This document shows positions 44,793-54,975 of a stretch of DNA of 64,000 nucleotides, in pieces. The stretch is from Pseudoips prasinana. Taxonomy: Eukaryota; Arthropoda; Insecta; Lepidoptera; Nolidae. The stretch covers positions 8,680,001 to 8,744,000 of the forward strand of contig OX621243.1 of NCBI GenBank assembly GCA_951640165.1, given 5' to 3'. A program made the translations under genes and the position numbers. How positions within the stretch are numbered: the stretch's first letter is position 1; every line of letters begins with the position of its first letter. The notes under the pieces were generated by a model, which saw only the letters and a list, made by a program, of their open reading frames with translations, did not search any database and was not told the DNA's origin.

Positions 44793-44867
44793 GGCAAATA
44801 CTATGGCAAATACTATATCCCTCATCAGCCAGTAATCAAAGAAGATTCGTTAACTACTAAGTTAAGA

Positions 44868-47800
44868 GTGGTATTTGATGCGTCCAGCAAGTCAAGCACC
44901 AATGTAAGCCTAAACGGAAATATGTTTACAGGACCAAGGTTACAACAAGATTTAGCAGATATACTATTACGTTGGCGTAAACATAGAATAGTATTTATGG
45001 CGGATATTGAAAAAATGTATCGATTCATAAAAGTAAATGAACAAGACTTAAGTTACCAACGAATATTATGGAGGAAATCGGCAAAACATGCAATCGATGA
45101 GTACGAATTAACTACTGTAACGTACGGCACAGCATCTGCGCCATATTTAGCGATCAAAACATTACAACAACTTGCCATAGATGAAAAAACGAATTATCCT
45201 GCGGCCAGCCAAATAACTCTCAGAGATTTTTATGTGGATGACATATTATCAGGGGATAACAACGTTGAATCAGCAAGGAAGCTGCAAAAAGACCTCATAA
45301 ACATGCTACAAGCAGGCGGATTTAATCTCAGAAAATGGTCCTCCAATAATGCTGTGTTATTAGAAAATATACCTGAGGAAAACCAAGATAGCAAAATGAC
45401 GAAGATACCGCTAGATGAGACAAGAAAGTCACTAGGAGTGTTATGGTCGCCACTAGAAGACAGGTTTTGTTTTCAGATTACTGTCAATCACAATGAAAAG
45501 CCAACAAAACGATTTATCTTATCTGAAGTTGCTAAAATATTTGACCCCCTAGGATGGCTAGCGCCAGTTATCATCGATATGAAACTATTAATCCAGGAGC
45601 TTTGGACAAATAGTGCAGAATGGGATCAGCCGGTGGACGACAGAGTTAAAATAAAATGGACTGAACTACAGAAACAGCTGAAAACGATTGAGAATATTTC
45701 CATCCCAAGATGGTGTAATTGGTTGCCTCACTCTAAAGTTGAGCTGCATGGGTTCAGTGATGCGTCAGAGAAAGCGTACGGTGCAGTGGTATATTGTCGG
45801 GCACAGAGTGATAGCAGCACGTATAATATAACTCTGTTGCAAGCTAAATCAAAGGTGGCGCCGAAAAAGCACAAAACCACGTTACCGAGAATGGAATTAT
45901 GCGCAGCACTGTTACTAACACAATTGATGGGAAAAGTTATAACCGCAATGGAAATTCCAATCGCAAATATTTACTGTTGGACCGACTCAATGATAACTCT
46001 CGGTTGGATCAAAGGTGAAGCTGAGCGATGGAAGACTTTCGTTGCTAACAGGGTATGCGAAATACGTAAACTACTACCACAAGCAAAGTGGAATTACGTG
46101 AACACAACACAAAATCCAGCCGACGTAATTACAAGAGGAGTTCCGCCAAACAAGCTACAAAACTTATCTCTGTGGTGGAATGGCCCTGATTGGTTAAAAA
46201 ACAACAATTTCCCCAGTACAAAAACAATACCGGAAATATGTGAAGAGATCAAGCGTTGTTGTCTCGTAACCACTACAGTACAACCGCAAAACGAAGTATG
46301 GGAAAGATTTTCAAGCTTTCAGAGGATGATACGAGTGTTGTCATATTGCTACAGATTTACAAATAAACAAAGAAACAAAAAACCGTTGAGTTGTACGGAA
46401 ATTAATGAGACAACTAAAAATGTTCTCGTACTAGTTCAACAAACAGTATTCCCCGAGGAGTACAAAACTATTAAAAGCGGACTGTCGTTGAAGAAAGGCA
46501 ACAAATTGTCATCGTTAGACCCATTTATTGATACTGATGGATTGTTGCGAGTCGGAGGCAGGCTGCAAAACTCTAATCTGCCATACGATCAGAAACACCC
46601 AATTCTGATACCACACGGCCACCATGTAACATTAACTATAGTTCAAGACGCTCATTTAATTACATTACATGGAGGTAACAGTCTGACGTTAGCATACATA
46701 CGACAGAAATATTGGATACTTGGTGGGAAACGAGTAGTAAAGAGTTGTATCAGAAAATGTGTAAAATGCATTCGATACAAATCGTCCACAGCCACACAAC
46801 AAATGGGTGCTCTACCAAAAGCAAGAGTGACTGAATCATTTCCCTTCAGTCACACAGGCGTGGATTACGCAGGTCCAATATCAGTAAGAGCAATGAAAGG
46901 CAGAGGGCACAAATCCTATAAAGGCTACATTGCAATCTTTGTCTGCTTAGCCACGAAAGCGATACATCTGGAGCTAGCAGGCGATCTATCTACAGAAACA
47001 TTCGTTGCAGCATTGAGAAGGTTCATGGCAAGAAGAGGCCCAGTATCACATATGTATAGTGACAACGGGACAAATTTCGTAGGAACTGCAAATTTCCTTC
47101 ATAAGGAGATGTTGGAAATAACTCAGTCAAACGGGTTTCAAAACACTATGACCAAAATTGGAACACAATGGCATTTTATCCCACCATCATCTCCCCACTT
47201 TGGTGGAATCTGGGAAGCAGGAGTAAAATCAATGAAACATCATTTGCGCAGAGTGATAGGCGAGCAAACACTCACATACGAAGAACTGAATACGTTTCTG
47301 CATCAAACTGAAGCATGTTTGAACTCAAGGCCATTATGTGCGCAAAGCGAAGACATAAACGACAACGTCGTATTGACACCTAGTCACTTTTTGATAGGAC
47401 GGGAAGCAGTAGGGGTACCGGATCCACTGTCGGACACTAATACGGATCTCTTAAACAGATGGAAGCAAATTCAAAGAATGAAAAAGGACTTTTGGAAAAC
47501 CTGGACTAAAGATTATTTACACCAACTACAACAGAGGTACAAGTGGAAAAATGAACAGGAGAACTTCGCAGTTGGAACGTTAGTAATTATGAAAGATGAA
47601 AAGATCAGTCCCAGCAAATGGCCGCTTGCGAAAGTTAAGGAAATACACGCTGGTAACGACAACTTAACTAGAGTTGTTACTCTCCAAAAATCGTCGGGGT
47701 CAACTCAAAAACGCTCAATTCATACACTGATTCCGTTACCAATTCAAACGGAAACGGGTAGCTATAACGAACTTTCGACGAATACTATACAAACAAACAC

Positions 47801-49787
47801 GGCCACGAAGACAAGAAAACAAAAAACATACCACATAAAAAAATGTACCAAACCATTAAAATGGTTCATGGTTTTACTAGTCATCCTACAAATGTTGGGT
47901 ACGACAATGTCGACATATACATCAAGAGCGGTGCCACCTGGATTTTATATAGAACAAATAGGTACAGCAAGCATTGATAGAGGAATTTTCAGAATAGAGA
48001 CAAACTTTGAAAAAGAACACCTACAACAAGATTACACTGAAATGAAAACAGTGACGGCACAGTTCAGTCAACTATGCAGAAATGCGGAAGCCATAATAGA
48101 ACCAACACATTGCAAACAATTATACCATCACCTGATAGAAGAGGAATCAAAATTTGAGCGAACTAAAGAGTATTTGACAGAAATTAATCAAACCAGGAAA
48201 AAGAGGGGCATACTAGGACAATTACTAACATCTATATTCGGTGTAAACGATGAAGTATACCGAGACATAGACTCACTGAATTTGAACCAACAAAAACTAA
48301 TTGAAGCGGCTAGCCATCAAACAAAATTCATGATTACAACTATTTCACAAGTCAACAAAACTGAAGAAAAGATAAGACAAAAACTAATGAGGTACCAAAC
48401 CAAACTAAACAAAGTTATAAAGTATATGGATAATTGCAACCGATGGTACAACACAATTGACCACAATAGTGTAAACATACGCATTATGCAGACTTATCAA
48501 CTAGCGCATAACTACATAGGAGAAATTATGGACTATTATTCTGGACTACTGGAAATCTACTTAGCTAAAGCAACAGTATACAGCGTATTATCACCAAAGA
48601 ACGTCAGTGATGTGATATTAACAGCAAATAAAAAATTACCATCGAACTTAAAAATCGTTCAACAACAATTACTAGAAACCAGAATAACTGAAAACAACAC
48701 CCACATACAAATATACGCTTATTTTCCTATACAAGACATAACTAATTATACTTTAGTGTATGTTACGCCGGTCCCAAAGAAAAATTCAGATAAATCATTT
48801 CAAAATATACAAGTTCAAAAAGCTTACATAGGTGTAGATTACAACAACGAACTATATTTTGATTTAAATTATGACGAATTTAAAAGTTGTTTACATAGAC
48901 GTAATCATTTTATTTGCTACCCTGGGGCGGTGAAAAACATGCAATTAAATGAAAATTGCATTGTTAACCAACTTTTCACCAATAACACACGTATGAAATG
49001 TTTAACCAACACATTTAATATACCTAATAGTATAATATGGAAACAACTGTACATGCAGAACACATGGTTATTCATTGTAAGAGATCATATTGCAATTTCA
49101 ATCATTTGTGACGGTCAAAGAGAAGAAGTAGAGCTTCGAGATGTTGGTGTGATACAAATCTCAGATAACTGTATTATTAAAACATTTAATAATATATTAA
49201 CTGCTAAAAGATCAATGTCAGTACAGATTGTAGCGTCGTATTCAAAACAAACAGATTTTTCTATAAATACACACGTTTCTACTAATAACATGTTGAAAAT
49301 ATCCAAAGAGGAAATAATAGATAGCTCAACAGACATTTTTCAGCATCTAATCAACAAAGAAAATACGCTACAAACAGAATTAGACAACACTATTTGGAAG
49401 CAAATCAGCACTCACACATATTTAACCAGTTTTATATCATCAATAATCTTGTTTCTTGCTATATTACTTATAGTTACTTACGGACCACCGATGGTGAGAT
49501 GGATTGCAGCCACAACACAGCATCATACCAGGTGTTCAAGAGGAAAGGCAGCGGACCAACCAGCCGAAGTGTCCACGCAACCTGTCGCCACAGAGTCGTC
49601 TACGCAGCGTGAGCCGGACCAACCAATAAGACAGCAACATACAACCGTCACCATGGACCCTATATACAGTCAACCAATACGCCGGGCAGCACAGCAACCA
49701 AGGAAGGATAAGCCAAGGTCCCTCCACAAACAACCAACTATGCTGAGCGAGACAATCGAGTTATACCAACTAGAGTCCAGGTCCTGA
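44868..49787 (+). CDS. BEL/Pao RT, RNase H, integrase and envelope-like region in one ORF
   Basis: 1639 codons from the first ATG; the frame is open from 44793. RT: LRVVFDASSKSS lies upstream in frame, and YVDD is at residues 122-125. Connector, then RNase H (GFSDASEKAYG, Asp298). Integrase: zinc-binding HH/CC segment (KCVKCIRYKS), catalytic D666 (GVDYAGP), D732 (SDNGTNFVG) and E783 (GGIWEAGVKS). A DUF5641-type tail follows (~840-965; LTPSHFLIGR, SKWPLAKVKEIH). Then an envelope-like part: hydrophobic segment ~999-1012, a furin-like RKKR at 1110-1113 (48195-48206) followed by GILGQLLTSIFG, coiled-coil region, N-glycosylation motifs, and a C-terminal membrane anchor at ~1520-1541 with a cytoplasmic tail. 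The cleavage site plus following segment resemble the F-type fusion protein of baculoviruses and errantiviruses. Fusion to pol without a stop is unusual; splicing may separate it in practice. Confidence 0.93.
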   Translation: MVFDASSKSSTNVSLNGNMFTGPRLQQDLADILLRWRKHRIVFMADIEKMYRFIKVNEQDLSYQRILWRKSAKHAIDEYELTTVTYGTASAPYLAIKTLQQLAIDEKTNYPAASQITLRDFYVDDILSGDNNVESARKLQKDLINMLQAGGFNLRKWSSNNAVLLENIPEENQDSKMTKIPLDETRKSLGVLWSPLEDRFCFQITVNHNEKPTKRFILSEVAKIFDPLGWLAPVIIDMKLLIQELWTNSAEWDQPVDDRVKIKWTELQKQLKTIENISIPRWCNWLPHSKVELHGFSDASEKAYGAVVYCRAQSDSSTYNITLLQAKSKVAPKKHKTTLPRMELCAALLLTQLMGKVITAMEIPIANIYCWTDSMITLGWIKGEAERWKTFVANRVCEIRKLLPQAKWNYVNTTQNPADVITRGVPPNKLQNLSLWWNGPDWLKNNNFPSTKTIPEICEEIKRCCLVTTTVQPQNEVWERFSSFQRMIRVLSYCYRFTNKQRNKKPLSCTEINETTKNVLVLVQQTVFPEEYKTIKSGLSLKKGNKLSSLDPFIDTDGLLRVGGRLQNSNLPYDQKHPILIPHGHHVTLTIVQDAHLITLHGGNSLTLAYIRQKYWILGGKRVVKSCIRKCVKCIRYKSSTATQQMGALPKARVTESFPFSHTGVDYAGPISVRAMKGRGHKSYKGYIAIFVCLATKAIHLELAGDLSTETFVAALRRFMARRGPVSHMYSDNGTNFVGTANFLHKEMLEITQSNGFQNTMTKIGTQWHFIPPSSPHFGGIWEAGVKSMKHHLRRVIGEQTLTYEELNTFLHQTEACLNSRPLCAQSEDINDNVVLTPSHFLIGREAVGVPDPLSDTNTDLLNRWKQIQRMKKDFWKTWTKDYLHQLQQRYKWKNEQENFAVGTLVIMKDEKISPSKWPLAKVKEIHAGNDNLTRVVTLQKSSGSTQKRSIHTLIPLPIQTETGSYNELSTNTIQTNTATKTRKQKTYHIKKCTKPLKWFMVLLVILQMLGTTMSTYTSRAVPPGFYIEQIGTASIDRGIFRIETNFEKEHLQQDYTEMKTVTAQFSQLCRNAEAIIEPTHCKQLYHHLIEEESKFERTKEYLTEINQTRKKRGILGQLLTSIFGVNDEVYRDIDSLNLNQQKLIEAASHQTKFMITTISQVNKTEEKIRQKLMRYQTKLNKVIKYMDNCNRWYNTIDHNSVNIRIMQTYQLAHNYIGEIMDYYSGLLEIYLAKATVYSVLSPKNVSDVILTANKKLPSNLKIVQQQLLETRITENNTHIQIYAYFPIQDITNYTLVYVTPVPKKNSDKSFQNIQVQKAYIGVDYNNELYFDLNYDEFKSCLHRRNHFICYPGAVKNMQLNENCIVNQLFTNNTRMKCLTNTFNIPNSIIWKQLYMQNTWLFIVRDHIAISIICDGQREEVELRDVGVIQISDNCIIKTFNNILTAKRSMSVQIVASYSKQTDFSINTHVSTNNMLKISKEEIIDSSTDIFQHLINKENTLQTELDNTIWKQISTHTYLTSFISSIILFLAILLIVTYGPPMVRWIAATTQHHTRCSRGKAADQPAEVSTQPVATESSTQREPDQPIRQQHTTVTMDPIYSQPIRRAAQQPRKDKPRSLHKQPTMLSETIELYQLESRS

Positions 49788-49799
49788 GAGGCGCCAGAA

Positions 49800-50452
49800 T
49801 GTTCAACCTTGAACATACATCTACTACACGCGCCAGCAAAAAATCACAGCGTCAACATTAAGAGCGACATACATTCGTTACACGCGCCGGCAACACCGGC
49901 ACACCGTCAGCACTGGGAAGTGGCCTACTGAGATTTTCGCTGCATCGGCTCGATACACACACAACACACATGTAAATAGGCATCAATGTGTATTTACCAC
50001 AAAATTTGTATATAATAAAGTTAATTATTGTAATAAACTAGTCATCAAGCTGGAGTCGATTTTGATTCATCTCCTGTAACTCCTCTCACTGTGGCCAAGA
50101 CACCTTTAGCCGTCATCGATCCTATGAGTCTGTGGGATCGGCAGTGGGAAAACCTTTTCCTGTGTACATTGCACGACGTACACGAACCCCTATTCCTACC
50201 CAACTTCCGTCTGTTACCGTAGGTCTCCTGTGACAGACATCCCGTACGTCAAAACCGACGTAACCTACGTTCGGTCTGGTTTGTATGGTAGGCTAGGGCG
50301 TTAGGGAAGCTAGGGTACTAGGTGATTGTTAGAAGGCTAGGTTTGTAGTCAGCAGGGTCTTAGGTAACCACAGGCTCTGTTAGTTCAAACGTAGCCATAC
50401 TGTACGTATTTAGGATAACGGCCGCCACGAGCTGTAAGCCTGGGTAGGTACA
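49800..50452 (+). repeat. 3' LTR of the BEL/Pao element
   Basis: 653 bp, same termini and length as the 5' LTR. The short purine-rich stretch CTGAGAGGCGCCAGAA just before it (49784-49799) is the likely plus-strand primer, though it is interrupted by pyrimidines. The pol-env frame ends 12 bp upstream. Confidence 0.95.
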
Positions 50453-50788
50453 GACTTGTCAAACTACTAATACTGAGTACACGAATTATGCGCACACCGC
50501 GCTTATATTTTATAGGTACTAGTTATTTATATATATAGGTATAGTACTATTGAGGCTTCCAAGTCATTAGTCACTCCGTGTGATAGGTATGCATGTTCAG
50601 GTGAAAACTGATAGTTTTCATGCAATTATATGTGATACGTCGCATACAAGGGAGCACCAATCTTCGCCTAATTGGTGAGAGGCCCTGGTCTTCTACCGAG
50701 ACATTGGATACGTTTGTACTGCTGCATGTAAGGTGCTCCAGGTGTTTACGGATATTCTAAAATGAGTATTTAATAAACACACATAGTA

Positions 50789-50905
50789 TTAAGATATTAT
50801 TGTTGTGGCGCTGTAACATTGCCAGTCACCAGCAACACGATTGATCCCGTCGACACCAGGGTAAACGTTGATGATTCTTCCTAATGGCCATAATAATGGT
50901 GGAAG
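50789..50905 (-). pseudogene. Fragment of a different BEL/Pao pol, C-terminal domain
   Basis: The minus strand encodes LPPLLWPLGRIINVYPGVDG, the typical end of the DUF5641-type domain after the BEL/Pao integrase. It is distinct from the adjacent element (which has SKWPLAKVKEIH at this point) and in the opposite orientation. It is joined to an unrelated GC-rich stretch at about 50905, so only a scrap of the element is left. Confidence 0.7.
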
Positions 50906-51090
50906 AGTCTTGTGTGAGCGCGCTGCGCGAGTCCGCGACCCCGGCCGTGCCTCGCCGCCCGCGCCCGCGCAGCCCGGTGCCCGCGTCCCCCGTGCCGCAC
51001 TCCGCACCGCCTGGCCGCGCCTGGCTCAGCGGCTCGAAGGCGCTGCCTGCAGCGCGCGAAGGTGTCGAGGTTCGATTCTCGACATTATAA
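50905..51090 (+). repeat. GC-rich segment with a tRNA-like Pol III promoter (possible SINE head)
   Basis: About 180 bp with very high GC (CGCGCTGCGCGAGTCCGCGA and similar). At its right side TGGCTCAGCGG (A-box like, ~51021) and GAGGTTCGATTCTCGAC (B-box region, ~51066-51082) are spaced as in a tRNA. The T-arm-like GTCGAG..CTCGAC pairs. No acceptor stem was found. Short plus-strand frames here are Arg/Pro/Ala-rich and unconvincing as proteins. Confidence 0.5.
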
Positions 51091-51369
51091 TTACGAGTAC
51101 AACAATTATATGGATTTATTTTGTCTGAACTAAAATTATACTACAAAAATAAATTACATTAGTTGATGTTACATAGAATGGGAGACTTCATGAATTAGAA
51201 AATAAGTTTGTTTAACTGACTTCAATAAAAAGGAGGTTATCAATTCGACTGTATGTTATTTTTTGTATGTACGTTACACGTTTTCTCCGTTCTTTCTGCA
51301 TCGATTAAAATTAATATTAACTAAGGAATGGAATTCCTTTAAGAATAGTACCCTATAAATTAATTTAAA

Positions 51370-51742
51370 TGGCGGCCAGTCTCTATGGAGACTAGCCACA
51401 TGTGCGGGCCATATTATAGTGCTCAATTGTGCGCAGCCGCAAACACCGAGTACTTTCTATTCCATCACTCTCATGATCCGATTGGACGACTAGCGACATA
51501 ACAGGAAAGAGGGTTGTAAAGACATCGATCCTGTACCTGATTACATGACCGACAGCTTTTTGAGCTCTCCGAGGCACAGGGGTGTTAATAAAGCTAGTTT
51601 TCAGACTCCGAGCTGATACTGAGAAAATTTTCTTTATAAAACAATCCCAAAAATCACTTTTTGGCCCGACCCGGAATTCGTACCCAGGACGTCATTATCT
51701 GCAGTTAAACAGTCTACCGCTAGAACAACGAGGCCGTCAGTT
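51370..51742 (-). repeat. SINE-2 copy, nearly complete
   Basis: On the minus strand: head with CGTTGTTCTAGCGGTAGAC and GGGTACGAATTCCGGGT, body GGCCAAAAAGTGATTTTTGG, then TCGGATCATGAGAGTGATGG and the 3' part ending near CTAGTCTCCATAGAGACTGG. This copy shows the full order of the family and explains the split copy at 28634-29505 and the copy at 55812. Confidence 0.7.
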
Positions 51743-53504
51743 TCTATATACTCATTACTTCAAAGTTAGAAATTTGAATTCCGCATTGCAAACTTATAGT
51801 TTTATTAGGATCCAGCTACGGTAAATTCTTTCTGCATCTCCCCTATCGTTAACAATGCTATGCTATGTTCAACTTTGTGTAACAATCTCATTTGCACTCA
51901 CTTTGCAACCTATATTGCAACTTGTGTGTTATTGAAATTTTCTTTTGGATTTCAATGAATGGCTATGAGAATTTACATTTTCCTGTTTCATCTACACTCC
52001 ATATCAATGAAGTATGTGATAAATTCATTATTAACAAGACATGATAATATAACTATTTGTCAGATGTGTAATAATTAATTTATCAACAATTTTAAATTAT
52101 CGTTTATAAAAACCGACACCACCGACATATTTTATAATTTCGCAAAAAAAAAACACATAACTCACTTTAACTATGTATAATTATTAAAAACCGGCCAAGT
52201 GCGAGTCGGACTCACGCACGAAGGGTTAAATAACGTCCACTGCCGGACGAAGCCCCCGCCATCTCTTCTCCAAAATACAATATAATTAATTCATTATTAA
52301 TTCATTATTCTGATATTTTCGAAAACTAAACAGTTAGTTAGACTAAATTCAAATGCCTGAGATCTCTTATTATAAATTCATTTCATAGAATAATAAAATC
52401 TAAAACATCAGGACTTAAAATTTTTTTAAAGACCAATGTAACCAAAACCAGATTTCTTTATATGGAAAAGAAATACGGAATTGATAACACGGTCGATTAA
52501 TATACGAACCTTTTTTTAATACTGTGATTAGTAAACGAATACTAAATTAAGTAACTCATTAAAAACGAGTGTAATGTATTCGGAATCTGATAACCACAAA
52601 AACGAATAAAATATGCAAATTTGATCGCAAGATTGTAGTGATGCAAGCAAGAAGGATATAAAAACAATTAATAAGTTTGTATCAACAAAGAAGTTGTGCG
52701 TAATGAAACGGAAACCCATATTTCAGCCGACTTTAATTCTAATGTATTCCTATTTAGGCTAAGCCCATAGCTGACAATCAGTTCATTGCCAGTCAAGCAT
52801 ATGGCATACTATCTTACAACTGGGGTATAGCCACGGGCAAAATTACTGCAAAACTAAAATATGTCAGCTATATACAAATATGTCAGCTATATCCAAATAT
52901 GAGTCGCTATACGCAAATATCAATTAATTATTGCCAGTTGGTTATGAAGCGTATTATCTGAAAGCTTTGGTATATGCGTGCGAAAAATTACTGAAAAATT
53001 AAAATCGGTCTGCGCCAGACGAGCCGTGCGAATGCCTTTAACGTTATAGGCTCATGTGGCTGCCAAGGGTATACTGGAAGAGAATTGTCGATAACGTGGC
53101 AGGCCTAAACAAAGAGCAGCAAGCGGCTGCCACAGATAGATAAGCTTGGAAAAGCATGAGAAAAGTAATAATAAAAGTAGGAGACATGTCAATACACTGA
53201 TATATTTCGGATTTGAGGTCCAGCTTCCATCAAAGACAAACAACGCAAGGAACACGCCTGATTAGCCAGTATGATATTAACAATTTCGCTTAAATAATGT
53301 AAGAACTTGGCATAATTAGATACCATTCATCGAACTACAGTAAACCGCTGTGCAGGCGTTTAAATATATATGATTTAATAAAGATACTCATAAATACACT
53401 CATACACACGAGCAAACACAAAAATAAGTACCGACAACATTTCTTGAGGAGATCTAAAAAATTTTATGGATTCCATATATTTATATTAAATTTAAGGAAC
53501 TTAC

Positions 53505-53694
53505 AATTAGCTTCTTCTCAGCCCTGCCCAACTCGTTTCCAAGTTTCAAATCTGCAGCTATTCTCATTGATTCCAGTGTTGTCAGTCTTGGTTGCAGCAA
53601 GTCATCTTGCATGATGTATGTACTTAATTTCTTGAAAACACGCATGTCTCGCGCGTGACCATTGACTGTGATCCTGCCATTTACGCCGTTGGAG
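53505..53694 (-). CDS. ABCG half-transporter, internal exon with Q-loop
   Basis: Minus-strand exon of 190 nt; acceptor TTTCCAG ends at 53695 and donor GTAAGT starts at 53504. Its first base completes a codon begun in the missing upstream exon (incoming phase 2), followed by 63 codons: SNGVNGRITVNGHARDMRVF, then STYIMQDDLL with the Q-loop glutamine, and LTTLESMRIAADLKL, the conserved ABCG helix after the Q-loop. It ends on a codon boundary at AEKKLI, and the next exon resumes VGEIL. This is the middle of the nucleotide-binding domain. NG.I.VNG..R and YIMQDD are characteristic of the ABCG1/ABCG4 group. The Walker A exon should lie to the right; I found none before 64000. Confidence 0.95.
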
Positions 53695-54235
53695 CTGGAA
53701 ACAACGAAAAAAAAGTAAAAACAAAATAACATCGACTCCAATAAGAATAGGGAACGACTATACGTTATTATTAGCACCAATTAAAAATGTTGTAATATAG
53801 TGTATAGCTGAAATTATTTTACAATTTCTAGTTGGCTTTGAAGTCGTTGTTTTGTTTTTACAAAGAAAACATAACTTTTACAAGGACACCTCGCCAACAT
53901 GTTTATTTAAATAAAAAGAAAACAATAACCAAAATCAGTTCATGAAGGCCAGAGTAATCGGTATAATAAATAGACAAAATCAAATATGTGTCGAATTGAG
54001 AATCGTCTTCGCATTTGAAATTGATTATATATTGGGAATATTCTTTATGAAACAAACGCAACAACTTTTCCTACTTGCAATAAGTAAAAGGTGCGGAGAT
54101 TCACCAGTATCCCAAAAAATGGCATACATATTAGTAGCCGCACCGACAAAATTAGTAATTATTGGAAATTGTTAAAAATGAACTACTATTAACCTAATTC
54201 AATAAAATTAATAGTATTGACTTAGGATATAGGCA

Positions 54236-54975
54236 TTTAACTGGATAAACTTGAGCGTCTTCAAAACCTTTGTATAAGATTCATATTTGGCCTACGCAAA
54301 TATGATCACGTTTCATTGTTCCGTTCAAAGCTCAAATGGTTGCCAATCTGCCTTCGTCAGAATGCTCATGTTCTTTCTTTATTATATAACACTTTCTTTA
54401 ATCTCGCTACACCTATATACCTCAAAAACCGTTTCGAGTTTCTCTGTGACTCGCATACTAGATTCCTAAGATCATCTCATAGCCTAAAGCTGCATACTCC
54501 TATGCACTCTACAATATTTATGAGCAAGTCATTCTCAGTTTAGGCAGTACAATTATGGAATTCCTTGCCAATTACTATCAGACGTGCCCAAAGCCTTACC
54601 ACTTTCAATCAAGCAGTTAAAGAGCACTATCTACGTTTGTAAAATCACCTATTGTCTGATATAATATTTATGTATTTTTTTTAAGTTATATTGTATGCAC
54701 TGTATTGTATTTATACATAGTATTATTATATCTATATATATTTATTTATACATTTATGTATATGTTTCTACTTATTCATTTTTATATACGTTTCTACGTT
54801 TTCATTTGTTGCAGACCTACTATTTTTAAAAAACTACAGCTCCTATCCATCCAAAGGTTGTCAGGAAGAAATCGTTTGATGCGATAAGACCGCCCATTGT
54901 ACATGATTTGTGTTATTAGTTTGCTATGAATTTGTCATGTTTGAGTGTGTACAATAAAGAGTATTCTATTCTATA
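54236..54975 (+). pseudogene. CR1 LINE, 3' end with decayed ORF2 C-terminus
   Basis: Plus-strand frame encodes CIRFIFGLRKYDHVSLFRSK, LKWLPICLRQNAHVLSLLYN and SLKLHTPMHSTIFMSKSFSV, then a stop (54541), then QLWNSLPITIRRAQSLTTF. This is the C-terminal end of a CR1-type ORF2. The 3' UTR ends with ATTCTATTCTATAA at about 54962-54975, the ATTCT-type repeat tail of CR1 elements. 5'-truncated and stop-containing, therefore inactive. Confidence 0.8.

Larger units (their letters stand above)
41349..50452 (+). mobile_element. BEL/Pao LTR retrotransposon with envelope-like region, 9.1 kb
   Basis: Two 653-bp LTRs (41349-42001 and 49800-50452) begin TG and end CA and differ, by eye, at one position. A 5-bp duplication GACTT flanks the element (41344-41348 and 50453-50457). 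Internal order: primer-binding site, gag, protease, RT, RNase H, integrase, envelope-like segment. The layout and the DUF1759-type gag, DUF1758-type protease and DUF5641-type tail identify BEL/Pao. The element is antisense to the host gene. Breaks: gag and pol are in different frames (pol at -1), and an in-frame TAA lies at 44790-44792. LTR near-identity indicates a very recent insertion. Confidence 0.95.
27240..53504 (-). other. Intron of the ABCG gene, 26.3 kb
   Basis: Bounded by donor GTAAGT at 53504 and acceptor CAG at 27240. It carries a CR1-type LINE and a BEL/Pao element, both in the sense opposite to the host gene, and many SINEs and Helitrons. Stretches where I recognise nothing: 27245-27880, 30410-31120, 32010-32980, 50460-50780 and 51750-53500, except that 52190-52260 carries a dispersed repeat (AAACCGGCCAAGTGCGAGTC) also hinted at near 19058. 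A 33600-33960 block (microsatellite GGAC units, then a degenerate repeat) is related to 26720-26830. Confidence 0.85.

Noticed and set aside
50868..51128. GC-rich plus-strand reading frames of 68-86 codons
   Set aside because: Ala/Arg/Pro composition follows base content, and two overlapping frames are equally open; a SINE-like reading is better supported.
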